12,161 bases of DNA from Kordiimonadaceae bacterium (GTDB lineage: Bacteria; Pseudomonadota; Alphaproteobacteria; Sphingomonadales; Emcibacteraceae), in NCBI GenBank assembly GCA_018699075.1, contig JABIPV010000034.1:1-12161 (forward strand), read 5' to 3'. Positions 1 to 7,206 of this stretch are shown piece after piece. The translations under genes were made by a program, and so were the position numbers. Under the pieces are notes generated by a model. That model saw nothing but the letters and a program-made list of their open reading frames with translations. It did no database searches and was not told the DNA's origin. Within the stretch, counting starts at the first letter, position 1. Each line of letters opens with the position of its first letter.

Positions 1-105
1 AGAAAGAAAATTAGAAAATTGCGTAGAATTCGCCGCTGGAATGCTCGTTATGACAATCGTCCAGTGTTTATGGTTACCCCTGATCGCTATAGATACCAAT
101 ATTAA
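1..105 (+). CDS. C-terminal end of an unrecognised Arg/Lys-rich protein (partial)
   Basis: Frame 1 is open from the window edge to a TAA at 103-105 and gives a 34-residue tail. It is very basic, with repeated R/K in its first half (RKKIRKLRRIRR), and ends in an aromatic stretch, RYRYQY. I do not recognise the family. Frame 1 is preferred because its stop lies 8 nt before the terminator stem. Frame 2 is also open here, but its stop (128-130) falls inside the hairpin loop, which is unlikely for a real gene. The tail could belong to a nucleic-acid-binding or cell-envelope protein, but nothing visible decides this. It is separated from the rest of the window by the terminator and lies on the opposite strand to the neighbouring operon, so it is probably unrelated to the catabolic genes. 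Confidence 0.45.
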   Translation, partial: RKKIRKLRRIRRWNARYDNRPVFMVTPDRYRYQY

Positions 106-113
106 TCATTCTG

Positions 114-148
114 ATGTACCGCATGCCTAAGGCGTGCGGTACATTTTT
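114..148 (+). terminator. rho-independent terminator
   Basis: A 12-bp stem (116-127 with 131-142, one T-G wobble) closes a 3-nt TAA loop and is followed by T144-T148. T115-A143 and A114-T144 extend the stem. It sits just after the plus-strand partial gene and 9 nt beyond the stop of the minus-strand sulfatase gene, so it may also stop transcription of that operon. Read on the minus strand, however, there is no clean U-run after the stem. Confidence 0.8.
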
Positions 149-156
149 AAATTTAA

Positions 157-1836
157 TTAAGTTTCAGACGTCCACGTTTTTGGATCACCTGGCAATAAAG
201 CGCCAAGATCAATTCCAACTTCCGTTTCAATCAGAGCATTAAGTTGGTCATTTAGCGACATGATTAACTTTTTATGTTTTTCAGGATTGAAAGCTAAGTT
301 ATTAAGCTCAAGTGGATCATTTTCAAGATCATATAATTCAAGATCATTACGCCCCATCAGCGAAGACCATGTGACAGGTTTGTGATGATCACCTGGTGTA
401 AACCAACGGGAATATTTATATTTCTTGGTCATAATCCCCCGTCCCAATGTTCTGGTATCAAATTGAATAAAGTCATCTGGGAAAGTAAAGGCCATCTTCG
501 GCGCACCTTTTTTCTCAGCTTCTTTTTGCAACATTCTAATTTTTTCAAGCCGAGAGTTACCTTGGGTCGTATTACTAAAGGATACAAGAAGTGCGTCTCT
601 CTCCTTCGTAGGCTTACCATAGATAATATTAGAATAATCATGTCCTTTAAGACGCGCATCAATTTGTCTATAATCTTCGCCAACTAACCCCAGAAGTGTT
701 GGTGCCAAATCAATGGAACTGAATAAAGCATTAGAAGATTGCCCTTTGTTACCGTCAGGATGTCTAACCACAAGTGGCACGTTTAGATTTTCCCGATACA
801 TAAACGGTCCTTTATGACGAAGGCCATGTGATCCACCCATTTCACCGTGATCAGATGTAAAAATAACAATGGTGTCATCAGCAAGCCCCATATCCTCTAA
901 TGAGGTTAAAAGTTCACCGACGATTTTATCTGAATCCACCAAACAAGCGGCATAGTAATTAAGAACATTTATACAGGCTTCTTCATCAGAAACGTCTTGT
1001 TCACCGTAAAAATATTGGCCTAGTTTAACAAACTCCATTTGCGCTTCCGGTTTGGTGCTGAGGTCATCCTTAAAATTATCGGGAACATCAAAACCAAAAT
1101 CATGATTATAGGGGTATTGGTCTTGGGCGGGTCTCATTTCACTTACTAATCCCGGCCGCAATCTGGTTTTTGCCTGTTTTCCATTAGCATCTAACCACAT
1201 AATATCATGAGGGTTTACAAAATTTACCGCAAGGAACCACGGGTCTTCACCTTCTTTTTGACGGTTTAGATAATCTTTGGCGTTGGCAAGTATTTCTTTA
1301 TCTTTTTCAGCACCTTCGTAAACCACACCACCAGTATCTTTACCAGTGTGCCATTCGTCAAAACCGTATTCGGCTAATGCGTCATTATTATCTTCATCAA
1401 AACCAACGGAAAGATGCCATTTTCCTTTATAGGCGGTTTTATAACCGATTTTTTTAAACATCTGACCAATGGTAGGGGTGTTATCCGTATTTAAAACAGG
1501 ATCTCCCTCACCTAGTCCAGGGTTAGTAAAAATGGTTGTATCCTGAACATGGCGCCCCGTATAAATAACTGACCTAGACGGTGCGCAGGAAAGCGTAGCA
1601 ATATGGTTTTGTTCAAATGAAACGCCCTCCTTTGCAAATTGTTCACGTACTGGAAGGTTTAAGCCTTTTGGAAATGTCGCCCATGAGCGTTCCTGATCCA
1701 TCATAATCATCAATACATTTTTATGACGTGATGATTTTTTTATGGCTTGTGCAGATGCCATATCTGTTGCAGTCGCGATCGTTATTCCCGCTGCAGCTAC
1801 CCCTTTTGAAAATTCTCTTCTGGTTATTTTAGACAT
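157..1836 (-). CDS. Tat-exported type I (formylglycine) sulfatase
   Basis: 559 residues, hydrolysing a sulfate ester, probably in the periplasm. The N-terminus has a twin-arginine motif (TRREFSKG, residues 5-12), an Ala-rich stretch and an A-Q-A cleavage site near residue 31. The sulfatase signature CAPSR is at 84-88, with Cys84 the residue expected to become formylglycine. A second signature, YKGKWH, is at 136-141. Metal/active-site residues are visible as Asp47 (MMDQ), His210 (NPHD), Asp329-His330 (SDHGE) and Lys342 (RHKG). The C-terminus has the usual sulfatase ending ELYDLENDPLE. ATG at 1836 has an AGAGGG ribosome site just upstream. It is the last gene of the eight-gene operon, 30 nt after the SDR stop. 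No formylglycine-generating enzyme is in the window. Choline sulfatase and arylsulfatase are both possible; the substrate is unknown. The family call is sure, the substrate is not. Confidence 0.93.
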   Translation of the reverse strand: MSKITRREFSKGVAAAGITIATATDMASAQAIKKSSRHKNVLMIMMDQERSWATFPKGLNLPVREQFAKEGVSFEQNHIATLSCAPSRSVIYTGRHVQDTTIFTNPGLGEGDPVLNTDNTPTIGQMFKKIGYKTAYKGKWHLSVGFDEDNNDALAEYGFDEWHTGKDTGGVVYEGAEKDKEILANAKDYLNRQKEGEDPWFLAVNFVNPHDIMWLDANGKQAKTRLRPGLVSEMRPAQDQYPYNHDFGFDVPDNFKDDLSTKPEAQMEFVKLGQYFYGEQDVSDEEACINVLNYYAACLVDSDKIVGELLTSLEDMGLADDTIVIFTSDHGEMGGSHGLRHKGPFMYRENLNVPLVVRHPDGNKGQSSNALFSSIDLAPTLLGLVGEDYRQIDARLKGHDYSNIIYGKPTKERDALLVSFSNTTQGNSRLEKIRMLQKEAEKKGAPKMAFTFPDDFIQFDTRTLGRGIMTKKYKYSRWFTPGDHHKPVTWSSLMGRNDLELYDLENDPLELNNLAFNPEKHKKLIMSLNDQLNALIETEVGIDLGALLPGDPKTWTSET

Positions 1837-1848
1837 ATTCTACCCTCT

Positions 1849-1877
1849 ATTTAAAATCTTCGACATTTAAAATCTTC
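1849..1877. repeat. 13-nt direct repeat at the SDR/sulfatase junction
   Basis: ATTTAAAATCTTC occurs at 1849-1861 and again at 1865-1877, separated by 3 nt (period 16). The second copy spans the last codons and stop of the SDR gene. The first lies in the 30-nt gap before the sulfatase start. It looks like a small tandem duplication. Confidence 0.7.
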
Positions 1878-2634
1878 CGCAATCAACTTTCATTTTATCA
1901 CCAGTCACTGCGCTTGACGCATCAGATGCGTAATATAAAGCGGCCTTGGCTACTTCTTCAGGTGCAACCCACCTTTTTAAGGCTGCAGGGTCCGTATAAT
2001 TTTCCTTGGTAATTTCTTCTACTGGGCGACCTTCAGCTTCAGCACGACGTTCTAGTATACGGTCCATATTTTCACCCGATACCGCGCCAGGTAACAACGC
2101 ATTTACTCTAACGTTAAAAGGCCCAACCTCACGCGCGACTGCTTCAGTCATGCCAACCATGGCAAATTTAGTCGCAGAATAAGCTGAGCGCATGGGATAT
2201 CCCTGAATACCCATCAAAGATGACATATTTATGATTGATCCAGATTTTTGTTCACACATAATCCGTGCTGCCTCACGCATGCAGTACATAGCACCGAACA
2301 AATTAATTTCCGCACATTTACGCCATTGATCGACATTGACTTCCGCAATGGGGGAAACGGGGCCCGGGATACCTGCATTATTTATAAGGATGTCGATATT
2401 TCCAGTTATAGACTGTGCCTTGTTAAAAAGTGCTTGAACTTCTTCAAACTTCGACACATCACAAACGATGGCGGTACCTTTATTTCTGTTGGCCACATCA
2501 TTAATTGATTGAAGGCTTCTACCTGCGACAACAATGTGGGCGCCATGATCGGCGAACATATCTGCACACGCGGCACCGATACCCGTTCCTCCACCCGTAA
2601 TTATCGCAACTTTGCCTTCTAATGTTTTAGTCAT
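1867..2634 (-). CDS. short-chain dehydrogenase/reductase (SDR), classical type
   Basis: 255 residues, the normal length of a classical NAD(P)-dependent SDR that interconverts an alcohol and a carbonyl in the cytoplasm. Visible motifs are the Rossmann glycine motif TGGGTGIG (13-20), Asp59 (CDV), NNAG (85-88), Asn111, the catalytic serine region NMSS (136-139) and catalytic YSATK with Tyr152 and Lys156. The LPGAV substrate-loop start is at 181-185. Near the C-terminus the common VDGG is VDCG (250-253). ATG at 2634 overlaps the stop of the preceding DAO-type gene as ATGA, indicating translational coupling. Its place right after the dehydrogenase subunits suggests it oxidises or reduces a hydroxyl or keto group of the same substrate or its product. 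The family is certain; the substrate cannot be assigned. Confidence 0.93.
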   Translation of the reverse strand: MTKTLEGKVAIITGGGTGIGAACADMFADHGAHIVVAGRSLQSINDVANRNKGTAIVCDVSKFEEVQALFNKAQSITGNIDILINNAGIPGPVSPIAEVNVDQWRKCAEINLFGAMYCMREAARIMCEQKSGSIINMSSLMGIQGYPMRSAYSATKFAMVGMTEAVAREVGPFNVRVNALLPGAVSGENMDRILERRAEAEGRPVEEITKENYTDPAALKRWVAPEEVAKAALYYASDASSAVTGDKMKVDCGRF

Positions 2635-3734
2635 ATTAATTTTCCTTGTTCAAATTTTCTTGATGGATCAAAAAGCGGCATTTCCGGTTCTTTTCCCAAT
2701 ATATAATCACCCATTAATGAGGAAATATAGGGGCCGATGGTATATCCCCCCCTTACACAGCCAAGAATAAACGCATTATCACGTTTACCAAGTTTTCCTG
2801 CAAGAGGATAAAAGTCAGGTACATTTGCTTCAAAACCAGTCCATGAGCGCACTATTCGCACCTTAGCAAGTTTAGGAGCCGCAAATTTAGCCAATTGTAA
2901 ATTTGGGATCAAACTATCCATTACCACTTTGCCACGCCCTTCGGACGGCTTACCAATACCTTGCCAACCTCCACCTATCAACACTGTACCGTTATTTTTT
3001 TGTTTCATGGTTAGCAGACCTGTGGCATGTCCTATTACTGAATTCATAAGCCGTGGAGCCCGCTCAGTAACAGACACAGTGTTCACACGCGCATTTACGG
3101 GAATATCTTCACCAATTAAAGAAACGGCCTCTTTTAACCAACCACCACAAGCAAATAATATTCGTTTAGTTTGTATTCTATTTTCGCCGGAAAGTATTTC
3201 ATAACCAGTAGACGTTTCATTTATTTGAGTGATTTTAGTGTTTTCCATATAATTAATACCCAATTGCGTAATTCTTTTACGGTAATATTGCCCGGTTAAC
3301 GATGAATTTGCATAGCCATCATCAGGGCAATAACTTGCCGCCACAATTTTTTGTGCCAAAGATGGTTCTTTTTCTTGTAAAATAGCAGGTGAAACAAAAG
3401 ATATATTAGCGCCTGCCTCTTTCTTCATTGTCATTCGGTCATGCAGTAAATCGGCTTCCCGGTCATTAAAGGCAAGGGTGTATCCTCCCGTTTTATGGAA
3501 ATCAACTTCTTGACCCATTTTTTGCCACATATCATGGCCTTTAATCGCGTAAGGCATTAATTTAACACGCTTAATTTGCATAGATAAAGTTCCGGCATTT
3601 ACGCCGGATGCCCCTTGCCCCATATCTGACTGATCAATAATTATGGTGTTCATTCCCCCCTCGGATGCTCTTAATGCAGTGCCGCATCCCATAATGCCTC
3701 CGCCTATGACTGCCAAATCAAATATTTGTTTCAT
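2631..3734 (-). CDS. DAO-family FAD-dependent dehydrogenase, catalytic (beta/HcnC-like) subunit
   Basis: 367 residues with an N-terminal FAD-binding fold: GGGIMG at 11-16 and an acidic end of strand 2 at IIIDQ (31-35). A second FAD-contact segment, GASGVNAGTL, is at 41-50, and the C-terminal region holds the GGYTIGPY-type FAD segment. The architecture fits the D-amino-acid oxidase/glycine oxidase superfamily. With the two upstream genes it forms the three-subunit arrangement known from hydrogen cyanide synthase (HcnABC), opine oxidases and D-hydroxyproline dehydrogenase. In these complexes this subunit oxidises a C-N bond of an amino acid or amine. ATGA overlaps are present at both ends, so the subunits are made together. 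I infer an amine or amino-acid substrate. HCN synthesis cannot be excluded from sequence alone, but it does not fit the surrounding catabolic genes. Confidence 0.88.
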   Translation of the reverse strand: MKQIFDLAVIGGGIMGCGTALRASEGGMNTIIIDQSDMGQGASGVNAGTLSMQIKRVKLMPYAIKGHDMWQKMGQEVDFHKTGGYTLAFNDREADLLHDRMTMKKEAGANISFVSPAILQEKEPSLAQKIVAASYCPDDGYANSSLTGQYYRKRITQLGINYMENTKITQINETSTGYEILSGENRIQTKRILFACGGWLKEAVSLIGEDIPVNARVNTVSVTERAPRLMNSVIGHATGLLTMKQKNNGTVLIGGGWQGIGKPSEGRGKVVMDSLIPNLQLAKFAAPKLAKVRIVRSWTGFEANVPDFYPLAGKLGKRDNAFILGCVRGGYTIGPYISSLMGDYILGKEPEMPLFDPSRKFEQGKLI

Positions 3735-5158
3735 AATGGCGACACCCCCGGAATAGGAAGTTCATCATAATCCAGTTCATCCGATATTTCGTCCATACTA
3801 ACGGGTCTTAGTGGTGGCCGTGCAGTAGGCAATCCAATTTCTTCACGGCTTTGATTGGTTATGCTCTCAGTTATCATGGCAAGGCTTTCTGAACAGAAGC
3901 GACCACCACACGGTCCCATTCCACACCTCGTCCCAGATTTAATTGAATTTGGTGAAACCGACCCTTTTATCAGTTCTATTTCAATTTCTTCGCGGGTTAT
4001 TCCTTCGCAGCGGCAGACTTCAACATTTTTTCCTATATTCTCAATCAATCCGTTTTTTGGTATAGTAAGTGCCGTTGCCGCAATACCAAATGCCGCTTCT
4101 TCACCAAGAGATTTTAAGGCTTTATTGTGGTGATTAATTGTTTCGGATGTTGATCCTGTTAAATCTTCGACTGCAGCAATTGCCGAAAGCTCCCCACGAT
4201 ATGGGGCAGCTTGTACACCCAGAATTCCCGCATTATCACCGCAAGCATATAAATATTTTACAGTTGTACGTCCACATTGATCAATTGTCGGCACCCAGCC
4301 ACCAAGAGTTTCATCATAATGATGGTCTGCTCCTGCCAATCTGGTTGCTTCGATTGCTGGAATTAAACCATGGCCTAAACAAACACTATCTGCTTCAACT
4401 AAAACATTAAGTTTTCTTTTTAAATAACCATACTTAGTGGTTTTTATTATATCCACATCTTGAACATATTCATTTCCATTAATGCTACTAAGAGCCGACT
4501 GCCAATGAAGAGGGATACCTTTAATGTGCAATTTAAATACCCACTTCACGCCCTGCCACAATAAACCGGGTTTTGAAATCATTTCTGCTGCGGCTTTTAG
4601 CCACTCAAAACGACTATTTAAAGTTACTACTGCGGATAACGTCCCCCCCAAACGAATAATTTCACTGGCTACAAAAAATACCAACGGTCCGCTTCCCGCA
4701 ACGACTGTATTCTTGCCTGGCAGGATCATATGCTCTTTAAAAAGTGCCGTTGCCCCAGCCAACCCATATACACCTGGTAAAGTCCAACCGTTTAATGGAA
4801 TGACACGTTCCTGCGCGCCCGTTGCAATGATTAAAGCTTTTCCTGACACGCTGCTTCGTTCACATACTCCTTGTAGACCTAATTGCCAAACATGCTCTTC
4901 ATTTTGCTCTATTTGCCAAACACGGGTTTCAAACAGTATGTCAACTTCACTGCTTTTTACCCTTTGCCTTAATTTATCTCCTTTTAGGCTTGTCTCAGTC
5001 ACGGGTGCAGATAAAATTGATTTTGATTTTACCCGCCATACTTGGCCACCTGCATCGCTTCCTTCATCAATAAGCAGAACATTTAAACCATAATGTTCAG
5101 CCGTTAAGGCTGCATTTGCACCTGCGGGACCTGCGCCTATGACGATTACATCATACAT
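3731..5158 (-). CDS. FAD/NAD(P)-type oxidoreductase subunit with C-terminal BFD-like Cys cluster (alpha/HcnB-like)
   Basis: 475 residues from the ATG at 5158. An N-terminal dinucleotide-binding motif, GAGPAG, is at 8-13. A second one, GSGP, is at about 155-158, followed by the ATG/CGD segments usual for this fold (CGD at 306-308). The C-terminal BFD-like domain carries Cys382, Cys384, Cys412, Cys417 and Cys422, suited to bind a [2Fe-2S] cluster. This matches HcnB/OoxA-type subunits, which pass electrons from the amino-acid-oxidising subunit to an acceptor. I prefer the ATG at 5158 over an in-frame TTG at 5176. AGAAGG (5170-5165) lies 6 nt before the ATG, and the FAD fold begins directly after it (MYDVIVIGAG). 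The gene overlaps the ferredoxin-like gene by 8 nt and the following DAO gene as ATGA. The family call is firm; the complex partner assignment rests on gene order. Confidence 0.9.
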   Translation of the reverse strand: MYDVIVIGAGPAGANAALTAEHYGLNVLLIDEGSDAGGQVWRVKSKSILSAPVTETSLKGDKLRQRVKSSEVDILFETRVWQIEQNEEHVWQLGLQGVCERSSVSGKALIIATGAQERVIPLNGWTLPGVYGLAGATALFKEHMILPGKNTVVAGSGPLVFFVASEIIRLGGTLSAVVTLNSRFEWLKAAAEMISKPGLLWQGVKWVFKLHIKGIPLHWQSALSSINGNEYVQDVDIIKTTKYGYLKRKLNVLVEADSVCLGHGLIPAIEATRLAGADHHYDETLGGWVPTIDQCGRTTVKYLYACGDNAGILGVQAAPYRGELSAIAAVEDLTGSTSETINHHNKALKSLGEEAAFGIAATALTIPKNGLIENIGKNVEVCRCEGITREEIEIELIKGSVSPNSIKSGTRCGMGPCGGRFCSESLAMITESITNQSREEIGLPTARPPLRPVSMDEISDELDYDELPIPGVSPL

Positions 5159-5435
5159 ACGAGACCTTCTTGACAATTAAACCGTTTGAAGTTTTTGTTC
5201 GGCAAGCTTCAACTTTATAACCATCAACCTCAACAACGCATTCTTGACAGACACCCATGCCGCAGAACATACCCCGCGCAGTGTTTGAATTTGGCGCATT
5301 ACGAAGATGAATTACACCGCGTCTTAATAAAGCGGCAGCAATCGTTTCGCCGTCATAAGCTTCCACAGTCTGATCATCGAAAGTAAAACTGATCTTTTCT
5401 GTTCTTTTAATCTGATCTGTGTTTTCACTGCTCAT
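5151..5435 (-). CDS. small (2Fe-2S)-binding protein, gamma/HcnA-like subunit
   Basis: 94 residues, typical for the stand-alone ferredoxin-like subunit of HcnABC / D-hydroxyproline-dehydrogenase-type complexes. The cluster ligands are Cys58, Cys63, Cys66 and Cys78 (C-X4-C-X2-C-X11-C), within RGMFCGMGVCQECVV and EACRT. The N-terminal half has the beta-grasp pattern FTFDDQTVEAYDGETIAAAL. Its likely role is electron transfer between the two flavoprotein subunits encoded directly downstream. The order ferredoxin-like, HcnB-like, HcnC-like is the same as in hcnABC. ATG at 5435 is 2 nt from the stop of the DapA-family gene (TAATAATG on the minus strand), and its own stop overlaps the next gene by 8 nt, so translation is coupled on both sides. 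Confidence 0.92.
   Translation of the reverse strand: MSSENTDQIKRTEKISFTFDDQTVEAYDGETIAAALLRRGVIHLRNAPNSNTARGMFCGMGVCQECVVEVDGYKVEACRTKTSNGLIVKKVSYV
5159..5175 (-). promoter_or_regulatory. ribosome binding site deciding the start of the HcnB-like subunit
   Basis: On the minus strand AGAAGG (5170-5165) is 6 nt upstream of ATG 5158-5156. This is the expected spacing and argues against the longer TTG start at 5176. The site lies inside the end of the preceding ferredoxin-like gene. Confidence 0.7.
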
Positions 5436-5437
5436 TA

Positions 5438-6334
5438 TTAATATGAAATTCCAAGTTCATCAAAAGTTTTTTTAATGTTATCAATCACTTGTGGTGTTGC
5501 AGCATGAACCGGTTCACGCGGTACGCCTGCGGGTTGACCGATTAAATTAAGCGCTGCTTTAAACGAAGCTGGCCATGTTGAATTACCCATGAGAAGTTCA
5601 TATAAAACCGTAAGTTTATAGTGAATATCTGCCATTTTAGCATCTGGTGCTTGTTTAGCGATACTCGCTATATTGGCTGTATCTGCACCTAAAAACTCTG
5701 GTCCTGTCGCAATAAATCCATGCGCACCAAGGGCAATACCCGGCATAATATAGTGACAAGGACCAACCATGATCGCCATTTTATCAGCAAACCTTTTGAT
5801 CATATGAGTATGGTGGAAATAATCACGGTTACTTTCTTTTATGCCAATAATAGGGGCGACCCCCATTATCGCTTCAATATCATCTAAAGATAAATCCAGT
5901 CCGGCGCGGCGCGGTGAATTATAGGCAACAATTGGCATATCAATCGCTTTGTCCAATGCTTCAAAACGGGTAAGTAGTTCATCCCGAGTGGCTTTTAATA
6001 CATATGTTTGTGGCATTGATAATACTGCCGACGCGCCATTTTCTTTGGCTTGTAAGGCAAAATCAACACTGGTTTTTAGTGTTGGGGCAGAACAGCCGGT
6101 TATAATTGGTACTCTACCGGCCGAAGTATCAACCGCTAAGCGGGTCAAACGCCCTTTTTCCGCTGCAGATAATGCCCAGCTTTCACCGTTATCACCGGAA
6201 ACACAAATGGTTGTCGCCCCTTGACCGATTAACCAATTAACCAGATCCTGAAACGCATCTTCCATTATGTCACCCGCTTGGTTGAATGGGGTCACAACTG
6301 CAGGCACAAAGCCATGGAGGTCTTCTTTTTTCAT
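5438..6334 (-). CDS. DapA-family (class I, Schiff-base) aldolase/dehydratase/deaminase
   Basis: 298 residues, the family length. The TIM-barrel landmarks are VTPF (14-17), the active-site loop at 46-51, the catalytic tyrosine in VAYNSPRR (Tyr138) and the Schiff-base lysine in GIKES (Lys166). The barrel loop is SGDNGE, where DHDPS and most relatives have G-T-T-G-E or G-S-T-G-E, so the usual Thr pair is replaced by Asp48-Asn49. This argues against true dihydrodipicolinate synthase. DapA relatives beside HcnABC-like dehydrogenases include pyrroline-4-hydroxy-2-carboxylate deaminase of hydroxyproline degradation, which is the closest contextual analogue, but the other genes of that pathway are not here. 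The ATG at 6334 has AAAGGA about 6 nt upstream. The product acts in the cytoplasm; the substrate is probably an alpha-keto or imino acid (family knowledge), not further defined. Confidence 0.9.
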   Translation of the reverse strand: MKKEDLHGFVPAVVTPFNQAGDIMEDAFQDLVNWLIGQGATTICVSGDNGESWALSAAEKGRLTRLAVDTSAGRVPIITGCSAPTLKTSVDFALQAKENGASAVLSMPQTYVLKATRDELLTRFEALDKAIDMPIVAYNSPRRAGLDLSLDDIEAIMGVAPIIGIKESNRDYFHHTHMIKRFADKMAIMVGPCHYIMPGIALGAHGFIATGPEFLGADTANIASIAKQAPDAKMADIHYKLTVLYELLMGNSTWPASFKAALNLIGQPAGVPREPVHAATPQVIDNIKKTFDELGISY

Positions 6335-6336
6335 TC

Positions 6337-7206
6337 TTAATCCTTTAATTCTACATGATAAACTGACCCTGTTTGGGCCTCAATTATATAAAGCGTATCG
6401 CCATTAAATATGACACTGGTGACCCATAATCCTTCAGGTAGTTCGATCACAGCCTTTGTGTCACCAAATATATTGTAAACATAAACCCGTCCCGCCTGCG
6501 CATGGGCAACAGCAAGGTTTCCATTTTCGTGTACGGCTAATCCATCAGGACCTAAACCGCCAGACATTTGCACGAAGTTCCCGACCATTGGCCACTGCGG
6601 ATCAGGGTAATCCGCTAAGAAACGCCACACAGCATTTGCCCTTGTCGCCGCAAGATAAACCAGCTTTCCATCAGGACTAAGCGCGATCCCATTAGGATAA
6701 GGTACATTCGAGAGCACATGAACGAGGGTACCGTCAGTTTTATAGCGAAATACATTGCCTGTCGGATCACTTAAGCTTGTTCTGCCGGAATCCGTGAACC
6801 AAACATCGCCGTTAGGGGCAATTGTAAGATCGGAAAGTCCTTTGAATTTTTGACCTTCAAATTCCGTGGCCAGCGTCTTAAATTCATTGGTTCCATTATA
6901 TTCAAGCAGTCCTTTTTTATAATCACTAATGATAAATTTACCGTCACCCATATGTTTTATAGAATGCGGCTCCCCATCATAGGTTTTATGCAGGTTCCAT
7001 TTGCCATTTTTATTAATACGAAAAATTCGACCATATGGTACATCAACCAGCCACATATTACCCAGATCACCAAAACATGGGCCCTCTAGAAATGAATGAA
7101 GTTTTTGGCCGGGTCTCGTCATTTTCACCCAAGGAGTTGGCTTACCTTTATAATGAAACATATTTGGCAGCTTTGACCACAGTTCAGCGGTTAAATATTC
7201 CGTCAT
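6337..7206 (-). CDS. SMP-30/gluconolactonase/LRE-family hydrolase
   Basis: 289 residues forming a predicted six-bladed beta-propeller with a divalent metal at the centre. Metal ligands expected for the family are visible: Glu41 (FLEGPCFG), Asn172 (YPNGIALSPDG) and Asp221 (GPDGLAV). Blade motifs such as APNGDVWFTDSG (130-141) and SPDGKLVY recur. The segment that reads R-x-N-D in SMP-30 is GLSD here (123-126), so the usual sugar-lactone-contacting Arg and Asn are absent and the substrate is probably not a simple aldonolactone. There is no signal peptide, so the product is cytoplasmic. ATG at 7206 overlaps the stop of the CoA-transferase as ATGA and has a strong AAGGAG site (7219-7214) 7 nt upstream. 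In catabolic operons such proteins hydrolyse lactones formed by dehydrogenases; that role here is inference. Confidence 0.88.
   Translation of the reverse strand: MTEYLTAELWSKLPNMFHYKGKPTPWVKMTRPGQKLHSFLEGPCFGDLGNMWLVDVPYGRIFRINKNGKWNLHKTYDGEPHSIKHMGDGKFIISDYKKGLLEYNGTNEFKTLATEFEGQKFKGLSDLTIAPNGDVWFTDSGRTSLSDPTGNVFRYKTDGTLVHVLSNVPYPNGIALSPDGKLVYLAATRANAVWRFLADYPDPQWPMVGNFVQMSGGLGPDGLAVHENGNLAVAHAQAGRVYVYNIFGDTKAVIELPEGLWVTSVIFNGDTLYIIEAQTGSVYHVELKD

Noticed and set aside
4524..5093. Long plus-strand open frame of 189 codons opposite the HcnB-like gene
   Set aside because: It lies entirely antisense to a well-supported gene, has no recognisable domain, and has a composition expected of a reverse-frame shadow.
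5159..5176. TTG start at 5176 for the HcnB-like subunit, adding six residues
   Set aside because: The ATG at 5158 has a well-spaced AGAAGG site and begins directly at the FAD fold, whereas the added residues match nothing in the family.
2631..5435. Reading the three-subunit dehydrogenase as hydrogen cyanide synthase (hcnABC)
   Set aside because: Gene order and domains fit, but the same architecture serves hydroxyproline and opine oxidation, and the neighbours are catabolic enzymes. The symbol would be over-assignment.
5438..6334. True dihydrodipicolinate synthase (dapA) of lysine biosynthesis
   Set aside because: The G-T-T-G-E loop is changed to G-D-N-G-E and the gene is embedded in a catabolic operon.
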